Origin: Plakobranchus ocellatus
Taxonomy: Eukaryota > Mollusca > Gastropoda > Plakobranchidae
Direction of reading: 5' to 3'
DNA length: 30,139 nt
Assembly: GCA_019648995.1 (NCBI GenBank)
Contig: BLXT01008064.1
Span: 1,164,216 to 1,194,354, forward strand
The position numbers were made by a program, and so were the translations under genes. Below, one piece after another: positions 25,101 to 30,139 of the stretch. Numbering within the stretch: position 1 is the stretch's first letter; each line of letters opens with the position of its first letter. The notes below the pieces were generated by a model. It worked only from the letters and a program-made list of their open reading frames with translations. It was not told where the DNA came from and did no database searches.

Positions 25101-28100
25101 CACAAGATAGACCCAAGGTTACATAATATTAAAAAAAAAATTCTATCAAATTTAAAAAATCAAAGTCATATGCAAAGGCCAAATGGGCATGTATTTTTGT
25201 GATTTTTATTACAATGTCTATGGTGACCATCTCACCTTCTTGTGCTCCTCAGTCTCCCTGTCATATGCAAAGGCCAAATGGGCATGTATTTTTGTGATTT
25301 TTATTACAATGTCTATGGTGACCATCTCACCTTCTTGTGCTCCTCAGTCTCCCTGTGCTCCAGCACTTCAGTAAAGTTGTTAAAGTTGTGCACATCACAC
25401 CACCCACATCCTCTCTTGACCTGCAACTGTCTTTGCTGGGGACAGATATATAACATTTGTTTCTCATTGTTCTCTGCCCCATCTTTCATCCCAACACATC
25501 AACATTAACATCCCAAAGATTCACTGATGAAACTGTAAGATGTTTCAACAATGTGTATCATATCAATAAAATGATAACTACATATATATTTATCTTTAAT
25601 TTCACACACACACACAAAAAAAAAAGATTTCATTCCCTTTGTGAAGGAAAAAAATGCAACAAGTCATTTAAACCAAAATGAGAGAAATTTGAATACATCA
25701 GAACTTGTTTCAGAACAGAATTTTTTTCACAGCACCTGTGAGTTCTCATTTTGTTTTACATCCCTTAAGTTTCTTGCAATAGTTAAGGGGAGATGAACAG
25801 CGCTCATTTCCAGTCTTTAACACTTTAAGCCATGGCAAAATGCACAATGCAAACTCCTGTTATTAGCTATACTTTTACATTCAATTTTTAAAATCTACAC
25901 CTCTGAATTTCAATTTTCTTTACAGTTGTAGTACATTTTGGTAGTCCCTTAGCCCAGAATTTTGACACGTGATTTTTTTCAAAACATCTATATTGACTTG
26001 TGAGTTTTTTCAAAACATCTAGTTGTCCCTGACATCTCAGAGTTATGGAAGCTATTGAGCTGTTTCAGTCCATTGTAAAAGGAGTGAAAATTACATGAAT
26101 CCAAACAAAATGAAAGCAGTGATTCAGATCTATGTGGTCAAAGGTCAAAGCTGCCCAGTTTATCAATTAGTATAATCTAGCTCAACTAGACTTTGACTAA
26201 GAATTGCTTTTGTTTTTCATATTTCATATCATGTCCTCTCAAGCCCCGTGGAGTATGATTGGGAATCTACTATTAGTATCATAGCATATTCTTTGCTCTA
26301 GTCCCAGTTTACACCATGTGTCCATGCCCTCAGGAGTATGATTATAAGTCTATCTGTGTCCAAATTTTTTCCACCAATTAGTTTATATCGGAATTACTTG
26401 TGTAAAAAGATTTACCTGAAAAAAAAAATTAATGACAACCTTCATGAGAAAAGGTCCTTTACGAGGAGATCATTTTTGTTTTCAGTATTAACTGCCACTA
26501 TTGAGCTCACACATTGAATTAAAATATGAATGACAATTCTTTGACAAAATTAGCCATAATCCTAACTCATATTCCTTTACTTTTAGTATGAGATGGGCCG
26601 ATTCAAATATTTTAAAAGAACTACTGCAGGATTAATAACTGCTTCTGAAGAATATTTTTCTCATGACCTTTGCAATTTTTAGCTTTTGATTCTTTTTCAT
26701 ACCGTAATACCAAAACAGTTACATTGAAAATAGTTATGGCACACAAGAGCCTATCTACTACCCTTTTGACCCATGAATGCTAAATTGGACTAAGATGAGC
26801 ACAACAATAAGAAAAGTATTCTAAGACATTGATAGCAGCTTCCTTTGTTCCGTGTTTTTCTTCCTTACAAGATAAGAGATAAGGAGTCACATTGTCACAT
26901 TTTCAACTTGATTCAAATTAGATCTAGATTATGCAAAAATTTTGATTAAGAAGAAATAATGAGAAGGTACAGATCTTAAAGCCAGAAATTAACCTTCATT
27001 TAGTTCCAGAGACAGGGGAAAAAAACAAAGAAATAAATTGGCGAGAGAATGTTCTTTAGGTTTTAGCTAAATTTACCTGGGATATTTTTTGTGATTTTTT
27101 CTTAAATTTGCACGAGATAAAATTTCATTGGTCCATATTCAGTGAGATTTTTCAAATATCCCTGCAATAGCCCTACAACAATAGCAGGCAGTCTTGACTT
27201 TTAATTCCTTTTTTTTTTTTTCAAAATACACATTGGACACATTTTACGGGCTGTGAAATCAACAATGCAGTAGAAAAAAAAACACATGGTTAAAGAATTA
27301 AGTCTACAAAATATACCTTGTGGATATTGGAAAATCTGTGTCTTTCCCAGGGAATGGTCAGGTCATTGTTGCAAATTTTGCAGAAGTAATCAGGATCAAA
27401 TCTGCCGGAACAAAACCTTCAATTATTTGAATGTGGAGATGAGTTTCTTAAGCCAAAACAAAACAAAAACAAAAATTAGTAGCACATTAGCAATTTTTAG
27501 GATATTCAACATTAAGAAATGAATTGTTAAGGAGAAAATTGTTTTCAGGCATGGATGCCAAACTTATGTGCACAAAACAAGATAGCAAACCCTTTACAGA
27601 ATAATCACAAACAAGAAATAGACAAAAGGAAGAAAAAATTTTAATGCACTAGAAGACTGATCAATAATCTTGTTGAGTATTTACTACCTTTTGAGAAATA
27701 GAGCCCAAAAAAAATTTTTTTTTCACAAAAGTCTTGCATTTAAAGCACTATCATTTTAGGCCTATGGTCAAGATTTTGGTGAGCTGGAGATAGTCAAGAG
27801 TCAAGTTTTTGTCCCACTTTTTTTTCATGATTCGTTTTGTCACTAATCATTTCACAAGCTTCCACCACACTGAAAGAGGGAAGTGTAGCAAATTGTATTT
27901 TTTCTGCCAAATATTATCTTTTTTTTTTTCAGTGGTAAATGGTTACTTCCTTCATTATAAAAGCTACTGTTTTTAGAATGCTTGAGTTGGCTAACTATAA
28001 AAAAAAAGCTACAAGCAGTAATAAGCCAATTTCATTCAATAGGAGATATTCACAGGCTTTTCTGAATATTTACTGCGTCACGATCTAGGATTGTGACGCA

Positions 28101-29559
28101 ACTGCATCATTGCCGAAATGGGGCTTGGATGTAAACAAAAGTTATAAGATCCAACTGTCTTCTCAGTGTATTTGCATTACATTTAGACCCAAAATAAGTT
28201 GGGATAATCCAGGGACAAGCCCGCCGACTTCTAGATCCTACCTTCATGTGTTACCAATGAAATAAAGAGGACGTGGGCATAAAATTGTGTATATTTTGTG
28301 TGAAAATGCACTTTTTGCAAAATAATTTGGCCTACTGCCACTTCATTTCACTGGTAGCTTGTGAAGGTAGATCTAGAAGTAGGTGGGCCTGTCCCAGGAT
28401 TGTCCCATAAGTCTTACAAATAATTTTAAAAGCATTAACTTATTTATTAGTGAAGGTTTGTTCATTAATGTGTCCATTAAGAGTGGTGAGTAGGCAAAAG
28501 ACTACATCCACTGAAGTTGATTGTCAGCTAGTTTCAACATTGCATACATTATACAGGTTCAGCGCGAGATTAAAATAGCCAGGAAACGTCAATGTCGTTG
28601 TTTTCTTACATCATGAGATCTCGGAATTGATTTTTTGTATATTAAAAAGAAAATAGAATGATTTTTCAAACAGCTAATTTTCAGGACGGTGTTTCCATAA
28701 AAAAATGCTCAATCAAATTTTGCCTTTTTTCCCCGAAAACTTCGGGGCATTCATTTATGCAAATGAGTATCTAGGAGTCAAGAACATTGTATGGCACTGT
28801 CAGTAACAACACTTTTTTGCAGTTGACACATTTTCATCACTTTGAATTTTAAAACAGTCATGTTTTTCTCACCTGTCATTTTTCTCCAACATGATATAAA
28901 AGTAGATTGAAATCTCTATTGAAAGGAGCTTTGGATAAAAAATTTTAATCTGATGTTAATTTTGTCTGATTCTGTGTGAAAAGAATGGTTGCTCTGCTTC
29001 TATCTCAGCTCACCATGTGGGTTTTGAGTGCTTACTTTCACAGTTCTTGTGTCTTGTTAAATTTGAAATCGATTTTCTTGTGTGCAACTTCAAAAAGCCC
29101 AATCACCAACATTAAAAGCATTTCTGCAGCTTTGAAATGTTTAATACAGCCCTATAATTATGATGAAATTCTAAGACACTGAACTCAGTATGGATTATAA
29201 GTCTAGATCTAACCAAAAATCAGCTATGTTTACATGTGTGCCTCACTTCGGCTACACCACGTGACAAACCAGCGTACAGTGTCATTGAAAAAAGACATCA
29301 TCGCTGGAAGTTCCCCCTGGATGCACTAAGCTTATAACACTGCTTACAAAACTGACCCTGCAGTTTTCCCCTCAATTTTTCGCAGGTGTTCCTCAGCCTT
29401 GAGGCGAGATTGGAGCTGGTTACTCTTCATCTGATGTACTGTGAGCACACTGTTCATGCGAGCCTGGTGTTTGGTACCATTCAAATGACGTTGGAAGCTT
29501 GCATCATCATAAACAGACACCTTGCACACATGGCAATACAGATCTTTGTTCCGGCCTTC
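15877..29559 (-). CDS. CIZ1-like / matrin-type zinc-finger nuclear protein, 3' part, 10 exons
   Basis: Predicted nuclear nucleic-acid-binding protein. In vertebrates CIZ1 is a nuclear-matrix protein linked to cyclin A/CDK2-dependent replication. Exons in transcript order: 29348-29559, 27317-27401, 25331-25420, 24875-24934, 23990-24031, 21709-21769, 20144-20265, 18449-18739, 17654-17885, 15877-16148. Phases agree at all nine junctions and give 488 residues. Fingers: C9/C12/H25/H31; C78/C81/H92/H98; C104/C107/H121/H127; and matrin-type C196/C199/H213/H219 within the GFFCKLCNKFY context. Then comes a Lys/Glu/Ala helix, an acidic region to about residue 440, and an RGRGRGR basic tail. Three fingers, a charged linker and a matrin finger preceded by 'xxIPVTGFF' is the CIZ1 layout as I recall it. 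ZNF638 or matrin-3 relatives are the alternative. The start lies right of the window. Confidence 0.75.
16149..17653 (-). other. Intron of the CIZ1-like gene (terminal intron)
   Basis: Between exon 9 and the terminal exon. Holds the tRNA-like SINE at about 16450-16700 and otherwise AT-rich sequence. Long frames here lack splice sites and coding composition. Confidence 0.6.
16450..16700 (+). repeat. tRNA-derived SINE (degenerate)
   Basis: TAGGGCAAATGG (16458-16469) fits Pol III box A at 11 of 12 positions and AGTTCAAATCC (16490-16500) fits box B, at a tRNA-like distance. The following text (AAATGGGTAGCTAGGTCTC..., AACAAATTGGGAAAG) resembles the tRNA-unrelated body of common invertebrate and fish SINEs ('AATGGGTACCTGG'). 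The 3' edge is uncertain and I found no clear target-site duplication. It lies antisense to the host gene. Confidence 0.6.
17654..17885 (-). CDS. CIZ1-like exon 9 (disordered linker)
   Basis: 77 codons plus one base; acceptor gaaattttcag, donor gtaaat. Encodes polar, Thr/Ser/Gln-rich sequence with an acidic patch (ADDGEDTDVEDNVEG) and the segment EKIIVNL. No domain recognised. Confidence 0.8.
18025..18260. repeat. Purine-rich low-complexity tract in an intron
   Basis: About 235 bases dominated by A and G on the + strand (A runs, GAGAGA, GAAAGAAAG), hence pyrimidine-rich in the transcript. It lies 140-375 bases upstream of the exon 9 acceptor. Confidence 0.8.
18449..18739 (-). CDS. CIZ1-like exon 8 (Ala/Lys/Glu helix and acidic region)
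   Basis: 97 codons, phase 0 at both ends; acceptor tactctttag, donor gtaaga. Begins with a probable charged helix (AKIEAREKKKAEE, then Ala runs) and continues into a strongly acidic, probably disordered stretch with YEEDYDDELPLEDSDDEGG. SDDE-type sites look like casein kinase 2 targets (inference). Confidence 0.85.
18740..20143 (-). other. Intron of the CIZ1-like gene
   Basis: AT-rich with no exon-like frame. Contains a TAGATCTA word at 19091-19098 and several related TAGAT words near 19260-19340. Confidence 0.6.
20144..20265 (-). CDS. CIZ1-like exon 7 (matrin-type zinc finger)
   Basis: Two bases plus 40 codons; acceptor ctctctcaacaag, donor gtactt. Encodes NYIIPVTGFFCKLCNKFYNN then HCQSEGHYEKFK. 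This is the matrin-type C2H2 signature with C-x2-C-x13-H-x5-H spacing and the conserved 'HCxSxxHY' end. Confidence 0.88.
20266..21708 (-). other. Intron of the CIZ1-like gene
   Basis: No supported feature. AT-rich, without tandem repeats or recognisable mobile-element ends. Confidence 0.6.
21709..21769 (-). CDS. CIZ1-like exon 6 (acidic linker)
   Basis: 20 codons plus one base; acceptor ttttttttcag, strong donor gtgagt. Encodes KKEEEEEDLTIPEFNAENPV, an acidic lead-in to the matrin finger, comparable to the Glu-rich stretch before the CIZ1 C-terminal finger. Confidence 0.78.
21770..23989 (-). other. Intron of the CIZ1-like gene
   Basis: AT-rich with A/T homopolymers. No additional exon with both splice sites in a compatible phase was found. 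Confidence 0.55.
23990..24031 (-). CDS. CIZ1-like exon 5, 42-nt microexon (basic linker)
   Basis: 14 codons (KPRSGSATDKSKVK), phase 0 at both ends; acceptor tatgtcaacag, donor gtgagg. Being in frame whether included or skipped, it could be a cassette exon. The pyrimidine tract is weak. Support is splice sites, frame and composition only. Confidence 0.5.
24032..24874 (-). other. Intron of the CIZ1-like gene
   Basis: A-rich with many runs of 10 or more A on the + strand. No supported feature. Confidence 0.55.
24875..24934 (-). CDS. CIZ1-like exon 4 (charged linker)
   Basis: 20 codons, phase 0 at both ends; acceptor gccttctttcag, donor gtaaga. Encodes the hydrophilic linker NAEVYGKKRDGTATRDGKTE between fingers 3 and 4. 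Confidence 0.75.
25166..25355. repeat. Perfect 95-bp tandem duplication over an exon-intron boundary
   Basis: Copy 1 is 25166-25260 and copy 2 is 25261-25355; read by eye they are identical. Each contains the last 25 bases of zinc-finger exon 3 plus its splice donor and 70 bases of intron. Perfect identity points to a very recent event or an assembly artefact. Confidence 0.95.
25331..25420 (-). CDS. CIZ1-like exon 3 (zinc finger 3)
   Basis: 30 codons, phase 0 at both ends; acceptor acagttgcag, donor gtgaga. Encodes KRGCGWCDVHNFNNF then VLEHRETEEHKK, a C-x2-C-x13-H-x5-H finger. The last 25 bases and the donor are inside a perfect 95-bp tandem duplication, so a second donor lies 95 bases downstream. 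Confidence 0.82.
25421..27316 (-). other. Intron of the CIZ1-like gene
   Basis: Includes a short CA microsatellite near 25603-25615 and a TAGATCTA word at 26919-26926. No exon-like frame seen. Confidence 0.55.
27317..27401 (-). CDS. CIZ1-like exon 2 (zinc finger 2)
   Basis: One base plus 28 codons; acceptor ttccggcag, donor gtatat. Encodes FDPDYFCKICNNDLT, a finger with C-x2-C-x10-H-x5-H spacing ending at the exon edge in SNIHK. The split Leu codon fits exon 1. Confidence 0.78.
28074..28100. repeat. Short perfect inverted repeat
   Basis: TGCGTCAC at 28074-28081 and GTGACGCA at 28093-28100 around an 11-base spacer. Two CpG-bearing TGACGCA half-sites in inverted orientation in an AT-rich intron; a protein-binding site is conceivable but unsupported. 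Confidence 0.6.
28201..28406. mobile_element. Fold-back inverted repeat, MITE-like
   Basis: The left arm (about 28201-28278) pairs with the right arm (about 28329-28406). The outer 46 bases match at roughly 87% by eye (GGGATAATCCAGGGACAAGC against GGGACAATCCTGGGACAGGC), falling to about 70% inward, with a loop of about 50 bases. There is no coding capacity. A non-autonomous DNA transposon or fold-back element is likely, but target-site duplications were not clear. Confidence 0.7.
29348..29559 (-). CDS. CIZ1-like exon 1 of the window (zinc finger 1)
   Basis: 70 codons plus two bases; donor gtaagc. Encodes C-x2-C-x12-H-x5-H (YCHVCKVSVYDDASFQRHLN...), a U1/matrin-like finger, then a Gln/Leu-rich helix (MKSNQLQSRLKAEEHLRK). 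The acceptor chosen (cttaaaag) has only a modest pyrimidine tract, so the 5' edge is less sure than the rest. Confidence 0.72.
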
Positions 29560-30139
29560 CTTTTAAGCCAAGGTGAAACAAACATGTAAGCATCAAGTTA
29601 ACCTTAATCATACAAAAAACACTGAAAAAAAAACAACATAAAATTCAAATCCTAATTATGAAATATCTAGTTGAATATTTTTTAAAAGTTAACAAATAAA
29701 ACCTGCTGAAAAAAAATAAAAAACATCCACTCAGTCGAACTATAGAAATCTTTGAACAAAGACTAAAGAGCCAATCAATTTATAAAAAAAAAATTGACCA
29801 TGCCTTAAATCTGTATAAAATGTTTGGTGATCGTATTTGTGCCGCAGGAGTAATATATCAGGGATGCTCTCTGCCCTTAAAAATTTTTTGCAAGACTCGG
29901 GATACTTCGAAAAACAAACATGCATGCACAATAAAAAGCAAACAAACAAAACAATGACAACAATGTGAAGAGAATTAAAGGGAAACTGATAATCAGATTT
30001 GAAATTTAATTTTTGAAAAATACAATCAATTTTAACAAAAAATGACCAGCCTAAGAAAAATCTGGATAATTTCAACAAAAAAATACCCGTCTAAGAATAT
30101 AAAATAAGAAAAAAAAAAATTTATAACGTAAAAAAAAAA
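29560..30139 (-). other. Intron of the CIZ1-like gene, running off the window
   Basis: AT-rich, ending in A runs. The open frame here encodes hydrophobic, low-complexity sequence without splice sites and is not taken as an exon. Confidence 0.5.

Larger units (their letters stand above)
27402..29347 (-). other. Intron of the CIZ1-like gene
   Basis: Holds the short palindrome at 28074-28100, the fold-back repeat at 28201-28406, and a 7-bp-stem hairpin (CCCCGAA/TTCGGGG) at 28731-28747. No exon seen. Confidence 0.6.

Noticed and set aside
28731-28764. Hairpin CCCCGAA/TTCGGGG followed by an octamer ATGCAAAT, considered as a small RNA or histone-type 3' end
   Set aside because: No histone or snRNA sequence nearby, no purine-rich downstream element; probably chance in intron.
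29740-30078. 112-codon ORF on the - strand with hydrophobic stretches
   Set aside because: Low-complexity intronic sequence without compatible splice sites; Phe/Leu-rich translation is expected from A/T-rich DNA.

Overview
The window is eukaryotic nuclear DNA. It is AT-rich with many A/T homopolymers, and its coding sequence is split into short exons bounded by GT...AG introns. It holds the 3' parts of two genes that converge on a long non-coding middle. The organism is most likely an invertebrate animal, and my impression is a mollusc, probably a gastropod. That rests on exon/intron scale, tRNA-like SINE remnants, a GGGGAGATAACT word I associate with molluscan repeats, and many copies of the palindrome TAGATCTA. 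The phylum call is an inference.

Left part (1 to about 7.5 kb, + strand): the last eight coding exons (300-5580) of a Dbl-family Rho guanine nucleotide exchange factor. Splice phases agree across all seven introns and give 613 residues up to a stop at 5578-5580. The protein has an acidic, low-complexity N-terminal part, a divergent DH domain, a Ser/Gln-rich linker, and a PH domain with a Gln/Ser insertion in its first loop. The gene starts left of the window. A 3' UTR of about 1.9 kb probably ends near the AATAAA at 7492.

Middle (about 7.5-13.6 kb): no convincing gene. It holds several AATAAA sites, a moderately GC-richer stretch with G and C runs (11.7-13.1 kb), one weak 119-codon ORF on the - strand, and a 142-bp tandem repeat of just under three copies (13111-13520) beside the 3' end of the second gene.

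Right part (about 13.6-30.1 kb, - strand): the last ten coding exons (29559 down to 15877) of a multi-zinc-finger nuclear protein resembling CIZ1 (Cip1-interacting zinc finger protein 1) and the matrin/ZNF638 group. All phases agree over nine introns and give 488 residues. There are three CxxC...HxxxxxH fingers, a Lys/Glu linker, a fourth matrin-type finger, a long acidic region and an RG-rich basic C-terminus. The gene starts right of the window and has a putative 3' UTR of about 2.3 kb. Its introns carry a tRNA-like SINE, a 206-bp fold-back repeat, a purine-rich tract, and a perfect 95-bp tandem duplication that copies the end of a zinc-finger exon with its splice donor.

The two gene products have no evident shared pathway. 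One is expected at the membrane or cytoskeleton (Rho signalling) and the other in the nucleus. I found no CRISPR array, no rRNA or intact tRNA gene, no operon, and no capsid or polymerase gene.
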